In this document: piece by piece, positions 41,702 to 49,973 of the stretch
How positions within the stretch are numbered: position 1 is the first letter of the stretch
How the letters are laid out: each line of letters begins with the position of its first letter
From: Chthonomonas sp.
Lineage (GTDB): Bacteria; Armatimonadota; Fimbriimonadia; Fimbriimonadales; Fimbriimonadaceae
NCBI GenBank assembly: GCA_016788585.1
Contig: JAEURP010000009.1
Location: 248,001-312,000, forward strand
Length of the DNA stretch: 64,000 nt
Direction: 5' to 3'
Notes under the pieces: generated by a model
Told to the model about the DNA's origin: nothing
The model's database searches: none
Seen by the model: only the letters and a program-made list of their open reading frames with translations
Made by a program: the position numbers and the translations under genes

Positions 41702-42022
41702 ATGATTTGGCTTCAAGCCACCGTTTGCCTCTTCGTTTGGCTTGCCTATGGACTTTTCCTGCGAGGGCGCTCCGATGCTCTCAGGACCCGACTCCAGTCA
41801 CTTTCACGCAACCAACTCATTCTGCGCGGGATAGGCGGGTTCATCTTGAGCGCTGTGATCATGCTCGCGGGCCTCTGGGGCATCTCGGCGGGCGGTGGAC
41901 TAACGATCAAGGGTCTTAACGAATGGGGGTGGCCGACCACCGCCCTCCTCGGCCTCATCTTTGTTCACATTCAGGTGCTCAGCGCAGCTGCGATGATCGT
42001 GGTCATTCAAAGAGATAGTTGA
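41702..42022 (+). CDS. Small three-helix membrane protein
   Basis: 106 residues with three predicted membrane segments (QATVCLFVWLAYGLFL, GIGGFILSAVIMLAGLWGI, TALLGLIFVHIQVLSAAAMIV) and a basic loop RGRSDALRTRLQSLSRNQ after the first. No family recognised. Starts 10 nt after the sigma-factor stop, possibly co-transcribed. Confidence 0.65.
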   Translation: MIWLQATVCLFVWLAYGLFLRGRSDALRTRLQSLSRNQLILRGIGGFILSAVIMLAGLWGISAGGGLTIKGLNEWGWPTTALLGLIFVHIQVLSAAAMIVVIQRDS

Positions 42023-42095
42023 ACAAGAATTGGGGTCCCTCGTAACCCACTGCCCGCTAGCCCGTCCTTCGGATATAGTCATCGCAGGACTCAAC

Positions 42096-42695
42096 ATGAA
42101 CGCAAAGTGGTTATTTTCCATCATCCTTCTCGTGTTTCTTGGCACGATGCTCAGTGCGCAAACCAGCCGCGACCAGCGCGGGAAGCGGGCGGATGAGATT
42201 CTGATCAAGATTCGGCGAATGGATCTCGCGAACCAGATATTGCCTCTTGTACTGACCAAAGACCAACTCGACAAACTCTTGCCAGCCATTGAAAAGGCGC
42301 GAACGGAGGGTCGAAAGGCCGAAGAGGTCGAACTTGAGATGTTGACAAAAGTCGAGGCTAATGTCGACTTGGCGCTGAAGGAAGCTTACGAGGACCAAAA
42401 ACTCCCGAAGCAAGAAACCATGGTCCAGGTAGCGAGCACGTTCAAGACCATGCGCCTTCGACGCGGAGCTATTACAAGCGACAATGTGGACGCCGTCATG
42501 GCGGTTGTTGAGAAGGAACTTAATGCCGGTCAGAAGAAAGCGGCTGCAAATGCAGTTCAGCCGAGCCTTTTCGACCCGACGCTTGACCCAAGCAAGATGT
42601 CGGACACCGAGAAGCTGCGATTCTATGTCCAGGCGATCCTCTTGGATTACGAAGCTTACGACGTGCTCCTTCAGATGCGCGCCAAGCGCAAGTAA
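42096..42695 (+). CDS. Exported helical protein of unknown function
   Basis: 199 residues from ATG 42096, chosen because it opens a signal peptide (MNAKWLFSIILLVFLGTMLSAQ). The mature part is highly charged and helical (IEKARTEGRKAEEVELEMLTKVEANVDLAL), resembling small periplasmic sensor or chaperone-like helical proteins (Spy-like layout), but I see no diagnostic motif. A TATAGT box lies 17 nt upstream. It is convergent to flagellin with a terminator between them. Confidence 0.75.
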   Translation: MNAKWLFSIILLVFLGTMLSAQTSRDQRGKRADEILIKIRRMDLANQILPLVLTKDQLDKLLPAIEKARTEGRKAEEVELEMLTKVEANVDLALKEAYEDQKLPKQETMVQVASTFKTMRLRRGAITSDNVDAVMAVVEKELNAGQKKAAANAVQPSLFDPTLDPSKMSDTEKLRFYVQAILLDYEAYDVLLQMRAKRK

Positions 42696-42728
42696 AAAGT
42701 TGGAGCCACCCCGAAGGATGGCCCCATT
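42694..42728 (-). terminator. Terminator after flagellin
   Basis: On the minus strand a GGCC-A-TCC / GGGTGGC-type imperfect stem around the CGAA loop (42706-42722) is followed, after AGTTCC-like bases, by TTTTTAC. Ends flagellin transcripts before the convergent gene. Confidence 0.6.
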
Positions 42729-42747
42729 TGCCCCAGAGTAACTGGTC

Positions 42748-44166
42748 TTATCGCAGAAGCGAAAGGACGGACTGTGGCGCTGCGTTCGCCTGCGCTAGCA
42801 TTGCGAGACCGCTTTGCTGAACGATTTGAAGCTTCGTGTAGTTCGTCATTTCGGTGGCGACATCGATGTCTCGGATGGCGCTTTCGGTAGCGGCGAGGTT
42901 CTCTCGCTGTACGCCGAGCGATCGGACATTGGTTTCCAAGGTGTTTCGGATGAAGTTTCCGATGTTTCCTCGAGCGGAGCTGACTTCGCTGATTGCCTTG
43001 TCGATGACGCTCATCGCATCAGTCGCACCGGAATCAGAGAGCAAGCTCAGTGTGCTGAGGTTTGCACCGCTGACAACACCTGTACCCAACGTGGAAGCCG
43101 AGAAGTTGCTGAGAGCGAGGCCAACCGTCTCACCGGCATTCGCACCAACTTGGAACGAAGCCGAACCAGCGGTGACATAACCGACAACCGTAGCGGCGCC
43201 GTTGGTGTTACCAAAGACTTCGCCGAGTTGTATCGAGTTACCTTCTGAGTCGCGAAGGGTGAGACCCTTTCCAGTTGCGAATGAGACAGTTGCAGAGCCG
43301 ATGGTGACGTCGGCCACTGCATCAACGCCAACTTCGTTGTGAACGTTGCCGGCGAAGCCCAGGAGACCGCTGGTGTCTACCAAGTTGATCTTGCCATCGC
43401 TACCGTATTCGGTTGCGGTCAAAACCAAGTTGTTGCTGCCGTTGAGCGAAGCGACGACCCCCGTTTGGGCCGATGCTTGGTTCAGGCGAGCGACGACATC
43501 GGCTGAAGTGTCTGCGGTGGTCCAAGACACCGAGACCCCGTTGAGTGTTGCAGACCCGGCTGCCGTCATCGCTGCGGTGCTGGTCAACGTACTCGTTCCG
43601 GCTTGTGTCGCCTTCGTAGCGGCCGTCGTAATATCGACCGTAATATTGCCGCTGGCAGTCACAGTGGAGCCATTAAAAGTTCCGCTGAGATTGATCGAGC
43701 GTGCATTAGCTGCATTGGTGCTGGTTGCTCGGATACCCGAGGTGCCATCGAGCAGCTTCTTGCCACCAAAACTGGTGTTGCTGGCGATACGGTTGATGGA
43801 GCTGACAATCGAACTCATCTGTTGCTGGTTCGCTTGTCGCTGTGCATCGGTCAAGGTCGCACCGCTGGCACTGGCAACCGCCAGGGCTCGAGCGTCATTC
43901 AGAAGCTTATTGACTTCGCTAAGAGCGCCTTCGGCAGTCTTGGCGTAGTTCTGAGCATCCTGATTGTTGCGAACCGCTTGGTCAATTCCGGCAAGCTGTG
44001 CGCGGAAACTCTCGGAAGCGATTAGACCCGCTGGATCTTCGGAAGCGGAGTTGATACGCAGACCCGTCGAAAGACGCGTCATTGCCTTCTCCATTTCGAC
44101 TCCCGAATTCCCCAGATTTCGGAGAGTATTCATCGCTTGGATGTTAGTATTGATTCTGAACGACAT
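42748..44166 (-). CDS. Flagellin
   Basis: 472 residues beginning MSFRINTNIQAMNTLRN at ATG 44166; the frame is open upstream but the ATG with a GGAGGAG sequence a few bases away fits. Conserved D0/D1 helices at both ends (LSTGLRINSASEDPAGL; LGVQRENLAATESAIRDIDVATEM ... SVLSLLR) and a Thr/Ala/Ser-rich central variable domain. Exported by the flagellar type III system and polymerised into the filament. No other flagellar genes are present. The leader of about 150 nt is unusually structured. Confidence 0.96.
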   Translation of the reverse strand: MSFRINTNIQAMNTLRNLGNSGVEMEKAMTRLSTGLRINSASEDPAGLIASESFRAQLAGIDQAVRNNQDAQNYAKTAEGALSEVNKLLNDARALAVASASGATLTDAQRQANQQQMSSIVSSINRIASNTSFGGKKLLDGTSGIRATSTNAANARSINLSGTFNGSTVTASGNITVDITTAATKATQAGTSTLTSTAAMTAAGSATLNGVSVSWTTADTSADVVARLNQASAQTGVVASLNGSNNLVLTATEYGSDGKINLVDTSGLLGFAGNVHNEVGVDAVADVTIGSATVSFATGKGLTLRDSEGNSIQLGEVFGNTNGAATVVGYVTAGSASFQVGANAGETVGLALSNFSASTLGTGVVSGANLSTLSLLSDSGATDAMSVIDKAISEVSSARGNIGNFIRNTLETNVRSLGVQRENLAATESAIRDIDVATEMTNYTKLQIVQQSGLAMLAQANAAPQSVLSLLR

Positions 44167-44199
44167 GTTATCTCTGTGACTCCTCCATGAATGGAAGGA

Positions 44200-44297
44200 C
44201 CAATCCCCTTGGCCCTGGCTCGACCCTCTCAGGCCGCGCCACCCATGGGATTCCGTAGGGATACGGGGCATGTCACCGTTCGAAATACCGGGATTGG
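44200..44297 (-). ncRNA. Structured flagellin leader (candidate cis-regulatory RNA)
   Basis: Arms CCAATCCC/GGGATTGG (44200-44207 with 44290-44297) pair perfectly and enclose 82 nt that contain CCGTA-TCCC-TACGG (44253-44266) and a GGCCTG/CAGG(G)CC stem. Not a recognised riboswitch class; matches to cyclic di-GMP motifs were looked for and not found. Confidence 0.35.
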
Positions 44298-44321
44298 GCA
44301 AACGCCGTCAGAATTAACAGG

Positions 44322-45437
44322 GTGCTGACATCAAACGAAGCCGGAGCATTAGAGGCCAGTAGGGACCTTGTGGCGACCGCCACTCAGCTTACGAAGCTGA
44401 GTAAGCGGTTCGGCCAGGCCGAGTCGGCTTGGGCTTTCGGGCAATGGGAGCTTCGCAAGCGCGCACGTCAGAAGTTCGCCCTTGCAGATAAGATGCTGTT
44501 TGTACGAGAGGCCCTGGAGCAAGCCTCCAACGAGGTAGTGGCGGACTACCACGCCTCGTTGTTCGAATCCGGCGAGCGGGTACTTGATGCCACAGCGGGA
44601 ATTGGTGGCGATCTGATCTCGTTGGCAAGGAGAGGCCTGGCCGTTGGCTGCGAAATCGATCCGATTCGGGCAGGCTATGCGGCCCACAACTTGTCCGTTC
44701 ACAGGCTCGAAGCCGACGTCAGGGTGACAAGCGGTCTAACTTTCCAAGGTCCATATTCGGGCGCATTTGCCGATCCATCGAGGCGAGTGGCCGGTCGGCG
44801 CGTTGAGGGGATGGAGTCGTATGCCCCCGATCCCATCGCTTTAGCGGCCAAGTTTAAAGCCTTGCCTCGGGCCGTGATGAAACTCTCCCCCATGTTAAGC
44901 GATGAGGTCTTGAACGAGTTTGGAGTGGGCATCCAATTTGTAGAGTTCAAAGGCGAATGCCGGGAGGCGCTACTGGTCTTCCATGAGCCTGCAGGGGTCT
45001 GGGCTATTCAAGTGGAGACCCGGGAGAGACTCGCACCATTAGAGTTGACCAAAACGCAAGCGGGCCCCGACCAACTCCTCGCCGAGGCGTCGCCGGCTGC
45101 TGTTCGAGCCCACTGCCTTGGCCAATTTGGGCTGGCTGGCCTGGGAGATTCTAACGGCTATCTGACGGGCGACATGATCGAAGCCAACCCATGGCTCACG
45201 ATCTATCCCGTTCTGTGGGAGGGGAGGCCGACCGAGGTGGCGAAGCAGCTCAAGGTTCTGGGTGCCTCAACCCCAGAGATCAAGCAACGTGGGGCTGGAC
45301 AAGACCTCGTTCAACTCCGCAAAAAGTGGAGGTCGGAGGGAAATCGCCCAGTTTGTGTTGCCCTTTACGCCGTGGGGAAGAGCCTCCACGCCGTCATTAC
45401 GGGGCCGCCACTTACTTCAAAAAGCTTGGCGCCTTGA
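44322..45437 (+). CDS. Class I SAM methyltransferase with THUMP-like domain
   Basis: 371 residues from GTG 44322. Methyltransferase motif I VLDATAGIGGDLISLARRG (about 87-105), GCEIDP, and FADPSRRVAGRRV (the motif IV region), followed by a THUMP-like C-terminal domain. This fold is found in a family of RNA or protein methyltransferase-like proteins whose targets are mostly unknown. Stands alone; convergent overlap of 26 nt with the YHS gene. Confidence 0.82.
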   Translation: MLTSNEAGALEASRDLVATATQLTKLSKRFGQAESAWAFGQWELRKRARQKFALADKMLFVREALEQASNEVVADYHASLFESGERVLDATAGIGGDLISLARRGLAVGCEIDPIRAGYAAHNLSVHRLEADVRVTSGLTFQGPYSGAFADPSRRVAGRRVEGMESYAPDPIALAAKFKALPRAVMKLSPMLSDEVLNEFGVGIQFVEFKGECREALLVFHEPAGVWAIQVETRERLAPLELTKTQAGPDQLLAEASPAAVRAHCLGQFGLAGLGDSNGYLTGDMIEANPWLTIYPVLWEGRPTEVAKQLKVLGASTPEIKQRGAGQDLVQLRKKWRSEGNRPVCVALYAVGKSLHAVITGPPLTSKSLAP

Positions 45438-45972
45438 TCGTATTCCTGAATTTTGCCGCGTACTTAGTCGGGTTCTTGCCAAACTCAGATGTGCAACTGC
45501 CGCAACACAAGTAGAACCGCACGCCATTCAGGTCTCGATAAGACCAGGCATCGTCGTAGCCTGCCATCTTGTCGCCCATTACGGGACAGGTCAGCGACTC
45601 CTTGGCCGGCGCGGTTGCAAAAGTTGCCGGTGCCTTATCGAACTTCGCCTTGTCAGTTGCCTTGGCAAAGTAGTATCGCACACCCTTGTAATCCGAAGAC
45701 GCCTTTGCATTCTTTGCCTGGATTCGTAGCCGAGAGATGGGGTCGAAGAGTCCCTGACCGGCAACCTTTCCCTTCGAAATGACCTTGGCCATCGCGCCGC
45801 TCATGTCCTTCTCAAACGTACCTTCGCATCCACCGCAACAATAGGCATAGCGCACGCCTGCGAAGTCGCTATATTCGGTCGGGTTATCGGGTGCCTTGTG
45901 CCCCATGATCGGACAAGTGACATCGACAGGAGCTAGTGTGACTAGGGTGGTGAGAAGGGCAGAAATCATCAT
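45412..45972 (-). CDS. Exported protein with two YHS-like metal-binding domains
   Basis: 186 residues. Short hydrophobic N-terminus (MMISALLTTLVTLAPVDV), so probably exported. Two repeats: TCPIMGHKAP ... YAYCCGGCEGTF and TCPVMGDKM ... FYLCCGSCTSEF. Each has Cys-Pro followed by Cys-Cys-Gly-x-Cys, the YHS pattern seen in copper and other metal-handling proteins. Starts ATGATG with a GAAGGAAG ribosome-binding site. Likely a metal chaperone or sensor in the periplasm. A P1B-4 metal ATPase lies 4 kb away, but not in the same operon. Confidence 0.8.
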   Translation of the reverse strand: MMISALLTTLVTLAPVDVTCPIMGHKAPDNPTEYSDFAGVRYAYCCGGCEGTFEKDMSGAMAKVISKGKVAGQGLFDPISRLRIQAKNAKASSDYKGVRYYFAKATDKAKFDKAPATFATAPAKESLTCPVMGDKMAGYDDAWSYRDLNGVRFYLCCGSCTSEFGKNPTKYAAKFRNTIKAPSFLK

Positions 45973-45982
45973 GGTGCTTCCT

Positions 45983-47224
45983 TCATTTTACGCTTTTGGT
46001 GGCCGCAGTGTCTCCGGCGACAAAGCCAGTGGACCAAGCTGCTTGGAGGTTATAGCCGCCGACCGGCCCGGCAATATCGAGCACCTCTCCACAGAGAAAC
46101 AGGCTCGAGACAACCCGACTCTCCATTGTCTTGGGATCGACCTCGCTCAGTTCGACACCTCCAGCGACAACTTCGCCCTTTTCGAGTGGCACCGCTCTCG
46201 CTTCGCCAAGTGGAAGCCCTTTCATGAATTCGACCACTTGGTTGCGTTGCTTCTTACCTAATGTGCCCAGCTTAGTCCCCGTCCCAATCTCCGCCTGATC
46301 GAGGATCCGTTCAGCATAGCGTTCGGGAGCCTTTGCCTCCAGATGAGTTCTGACGAGCCGGTGGGGGGAGGACTTGGCTTCGGCGATCAGTTCTTCACGA
46401 AGGCTTTCAAAGGTCTCATCGGGCCATCCGTCGACGACAAAGGCTACCGGACCTTTTTCCATGGCCTCGGCGACTTCTCGGCTCACCCCCAAGGCGCAAG
46501 GGCCGCTAATTCCTTGGTGCGTAAACAGGAGGTCTCCTCTCCAGCGGGCGATTTCTTTTCCCGCACTCCGACCTCGCAAAAAGACGTCTCGCAACGCCAG
46601 CCCACTGTAGGCCTTATCGTGAAGATAGATCGGGGCCAATGCGGCCCGAAGAGGGGTGACTTTGTGACCAAGGGTCCGTAGCCATGCCCACGCGTCTCCG
46701 GTCGTCCCGCTGTTCGGATAGCTGCTTCCCCCAGCCGCAACGATAACCTTGTCCGCCTTTAATGGGCCAAACTCAGTTTCGACCCCGATGACTCGTCCGG
46801 CTTCGATCAGGAGTCCCATCACTCTGCAATCGAGTCGCACTTCGACCCCAGCTTCTTCGATGACATCGGTAAGGATTCGGACAACGTCTTTGGCGGTTTG
46901 GTGAACAGGGAAAATCCGTCCGTCAGGCCTCGTGTAGACCTCGAGCCCGCGCGAAAAGACGATCTTAAGAAACGAGGCGGGTGGAAATCGATAGAAGCTC
47001 GGGCGCAAGAATTGAGCTTCGTTCTTGCGAAACGCCCGCAGAATGTCTTCAAGACTCCCGTCATGCGTTAGGTTACACTTCCCACCGCCCGAAATCATGA
47101 TCTTGGTGCCAATCCGAGGGGTCTTTTCGAGCAGGACTACCTTTGCCCCGAGGCTGGCAGCTCGCCAAGCGGCGATGATGCCAGCGGCTCCGGCTCCGAC
47201 GACGGCAACTGTTGGCTCTCTCAC
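45983..47224 (-). CDS. HI0933/YhiN-family FAD-dependent oxidoreductase
   Basis: 413 residues. Dinucleotide-binding AVVGAGAAGIIAAWRA at about 6-21, then MISGGGKCNLTH (49-60), which is diagnostic for the HI0933 family, and a C-terminal GYNLQAAWSTGFVAGD. The family's substrates are not known; it is often called aminoacetone-oxidase-like or flavoprotein. Starts GTG at 47224, 8 nt from a TATTAT -10 box, so likely leaderless. Confidence 0.9.
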   Translation of the reverse strand: MREPTVAVVGAGAAGIIAAWRAASLGAKVVLLEKTPRIGTKIMISGGGKCNLTHDGSLEDILRAFRKNEAQFLRPSFYRFPPASFLKIVFSRGLEVYTRPDGRIFPVHQTAKDVVRILTDVIEEAGVEVRLDCRVMGLLIEAGRVIGVETEFGPLKADKVIVAAGGSSYPNSGTTGDAWAWLRTLGHKVTPLRAALAPIYLHDKAYSGLALRDVFLRGRSAGKEIARWRGDLLFTHQGISGPCALGVSREVAEAMEKGPVAFVVDGWPDETFESLREELIAEAKSSPHRLVRTHLEAKAPERYAERILDQAEIGTGTKLGTLGKKQRNQVVEFMKGLPLGEARAVPLEKGEVVAGGVELSEVDPKTMESRVVSSLFLCGEVLDIAGPVGGYNLQAAWSTGFVAGDTAATKSVK

Positions 47225-47232
47225 CTGAGGTC

Positions 47233-47238
47233 ATAATA
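47233..47238 (-). promoter_or_regulatory. -10 box 8 nt before the HI0933 gene
   Basis: TATTAT on the minus strand. On the plus strand the overlapping CATAAT (47232-47237) faces the CorC-like gene at 47254, 16 nt away, so two divergent promoters share these bases. Confidence 0.45.
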
Positions 47239-47253
47239 ACCCCAACAGACCCC

Positions 47254-48546
47254 ATGTCACCGACTGTCGCCGCTCTGTTGAGCGTGCTGTTGATCATTCT
47301 TTCTGCCTTTTTTGTTGCAGCCGAGTACACCCTGGTGGCCTCGCGCAGAAGCCGAGTCGAGGCGCTGGCCAGCAAGGGTTCACGTTCGGCAAAGATGCTT
47401 TTGCGAGCCTTGGGTGAAACGCCGCGATACGTTGCCGCGACCCAAGTGGGGATCACGATCTGTGGTCTTGCGATGGGCTCGCTCACGGAGCCCTTGGTAT
47501 CTCACCAGCTGGTGCGCCTTATCGGTCCAGTTCTGCCCAAATCGGTAACGTTTATCCTCTCGCTCATTATCGTAACCTTCACACTCGTTGTCATCGGCGA
47601 GCTTGCACCTAAGTACATCAGCCTGAAATTTCCGGAGCGCTTGGCCCTATACTTGATTGGTACCTTGCGATTCGTCGCCTTGTTACTAACGCCGATAGCG
47701 GCCGTTGCACAGGCGCTTGCAAGTTGGCTCGTAAAGCCTCTTGGCATCGAAGTGAGCGCTCTTAGCGATACCAGCATCTCGCGAGAGGAGCTTGCAATGC
47801 TCGTTCGTACAGCCGACACCGAGGGGATGCTAGAAGAGACTCACGCGAATGTGGTTTCAAAAGCACTAAGGTTTGACAAGCTCGATGCTGCCGACATCAT
47901 GATTCATCGGCTCGATATTAAGTGGATTGATGTAGGACTAAACTATGCGGAGGCCCTTGAGGCATGCGGCAAGATCCCCCACAGTCGCATCCTTGTTTGC
48001 CGAGGTGACGTGGACGACACGGCCGGCGTTTTGTACCTCTATGATCTCATTCGAGCGGACCCAAACGACTTTGATCTTGAGAAGCTGGCGCGACCAGTGG
48101 AACTCGTTCCCGAGAACCTAACGCTGAACAAACTCGTGAATCGAATGCGCGAGGTGCGCACACAGCTTGTACTTGTGGTGGACGAGTATGGCGGCACGAG
48201 CGGACTAATCACCCTGGAAGATGTCGTCGAGGAGGTCTTTGGCGAAATGGAAGACCAATTGGAGAGCGAGCGTCCACCTATCGAGCGCGTCGCCTCCAAT
48301 CGCTTGTCGGCTCGATCCGATGTTCGCTACGATGAACTGCTCGACTTTTTAGACTTTGAACCGGACACTGAGGTTAGTACCGATACTTTGGCCACGCTGG
48401 TCATCAATACCCTCGAGCGGATGCCAAAGCTCGGCGACTCCGTCGAAATCGAGATAGGCACGCTCATGGTTGAAAACATGGCACGACAACGCATTACTCG
48501 TGTCCGCGTCATGATTTCACCCGAAATTGCTGAACGATCACAGTAG
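47254..48546 (+). CDS. CNNM/CorC-type hemolysin family protein
   Basis: 430 residues from ATG 47254. N-terminal DUF21 domain with about four membrane segments ([37 protein letters not shown]), a tandem CBS pair in the middle ([25 protein letters not shown] near the end of it), and a C-terminal CorC_HlyC domain. Members are linked to magnesium or cobalt efflux and stress. The VDEYGG and EDVVEE motifs make the call firm; substrate unknown. Overlaps the convergent dehydrogenase gene by 9 nt. Confidence 0.9.
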   Translation: [430 protein letters not shown]

Positions 48547-49896
48547 GTGAACGTTTGGACGAGTGCCAATCGACTTGGTCATGTGCCGTGTATCGAGGAA
48601 CTCCCGCGAGTTATCGACAACCCAAGCCACATCAGTACAGGCGTGCGCAGTCGTGCCGATAACGAGGTCGCATGAACCAAGTAGCTCGGGGCTCAAGTCC
48701 GATGAAAGCATCAATACACCGTGTTCATTGATGGATCGAACGTAAGGATCGTGGTAGAAAACCTCGGCACCGCGCTCAACGAGCCCGCGGATGACTTCGA
48801 TGGCGGGGGACTCGCGAGCGTCGTCAATATTGCTCTTGTAGGCCACTCCTAGGACAAGGATTCTCGATCTCGAAAGAGCAACGCCGCTCTGATCTACAAT
48901 CCGAATGGCCTTTTCGACCACAAATCGGGGCATCGAACGGTTGATTTCACCCGCCAAAGCCACAAAGCGAGTTTGGAAGTTGAATTCGCGCGCCTTAAAT
49001 TCCAAATAATGGGGATCAAGCGGAATACAATGTCCTCCAACGCCAGGCCCCGGATAAAACGGCATGATGCCAAATGGCTTGGTGAATGCAGCGTCGAGCA
49101 CTTCCCAGACATTGATGTTCATTCGGTCGCAAAGCTGCGCCAGTTCGTTCACGAGTGCAACATTAACTGATCGAAAAGTGTTTTCGAAGACCTTTACTAA
49201 CTCGGCCGCCTTCGCACTACTCACGGTAACTGTGTGGTCCACTGTGCTCGAGTAAAAGAGTGATGCCAATTCGCTGGAGTTTGGACCGATGCCTCCTACC
49301 ACTTTGTTTGTGTTCTTCGTGTTGAACTGGTGGTTACCAGGATCGACGCGTTCGGGAGAATGGGCCAAAAAGAAATCCTGCTCCGCCGTTAGCCCGGAGC
49401 TTTCCAGAATCGGTTTCATCACTTCTTCCGTGGTGCCTGGGAACGTCGTGGATTCGAGGGATATTAGCTGCCCCGGACGAAGATGCAGGGCAATTTCCTG
49501 CGTGGCTGCTTCAATGGCGCCTAAGTCAGGTGTGAGGTTCTTAGTGAGCGGCGTTGGCACAGCGACGACGACGACGTCGCAATCGGCCAAGGCGGCAAAG
49601 TGATCCGTGGCAAACAGCCCATGCTCGGTGATGGCCTCCTGCAACTGAGTATCGCTCACGTCACCAATATAGCTATGGCCCTCATTTATCGAGATCACCT
49701 TATCCCTCGCGAGATCGAGGCCCACTGTGTCGAATCCCGCTAACGCTGACTGTACTGCGAACGGCAACCCGACATATCCCAGGCCAACGACACCTACGAT
49801 TGCGGTTCGCGAACTGATCTTCTCCTTCAGCTGGTCAAATATGGTCTGAGGGTCAGACACCGCATCGTGCCAGGAAATATGCTGGGCAGGGTTCAT
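48538..49896 (-). CDS. UDP-N-acetyl-mannosaminuronate/galactosaminuronate-type nucleotide-sugar dehydrogenase
   Basis: 452 residues. Rossmann GLGYVGLPFA at about 38-47, AVPTPLTKNLTPDL, and the catalytic GPGVGGHCIPLDP, with Cys at 290. The C-terminal NAD domain LGVAYKSNIDDARESPA follows. Four-electron oxidation of a UDP-sugar to a uronic acid, WecC/TviB-like rather than UDP-glucose dehydrogenase; exact sugar not certain. A GAGAAT box lies 9 nt from the ATG. No other polysaccharide genes adjoin it. Confidence 0.9.
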   Translation of the reverse strand: MNPAQHISWHDAVSDPQTIFDQLKEKISSRTAIVGVVGLGYVGLPFAVQSALAGFDTVGLDLARDKVISINEGHSYIGDVSDTQLQEAITEHGLFATDHFAALADCDVVVVAVPTPLTKNLTPDLGAIEAATQEIALHLRPGQLISLESTTFPGTTEEVMKPILESSGLTAEQDFFLAHSPERVDPGNHQFNTKNTNKVVGGIGPNSSELASLFYSSTVDHTVTVSSAKAAELVKVFENTFRSVNVALVNELAQLCDRMNINVWEVLDAAFTKPFGIMPFYPGPGVGGHCIPLDPHYLEFKAREFNFQTRFVALAGEINRSMPRFVVEKAIRIVDQSGVALSRSRILVLGVAYKSNIDDARESPAIEVIRGLVERGAEVFYHDPYVRSINEHGVLMLSSDLSPELLGSCDLVIGTTAHACTDVAWVVDNSREFLDTRHMTKSIGTRPNVHLL

Positions 49897-49973
49897 ACAA
49901 CGGAGATTCTCGGCGAACCTGATCGATTACTTGAGCTTCCAGAACCTCAATCTTCAACAATTTTTGGCTTTTT

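Noticed and set aside
43346-43948. Plus-strand frame of 200 codons opposite flagellin
   Set aside because: Mirror of the Thr/Ala repeats of the flagellin variable domain; no support as a gene.
44167-44321. Flagellin leader as a cyclic di-GMP riboswitch
   Set aside because: Core consensus of the GEMM-I and GEMM-II classes was not found by eye, so it is left as an unassigned structured leader.
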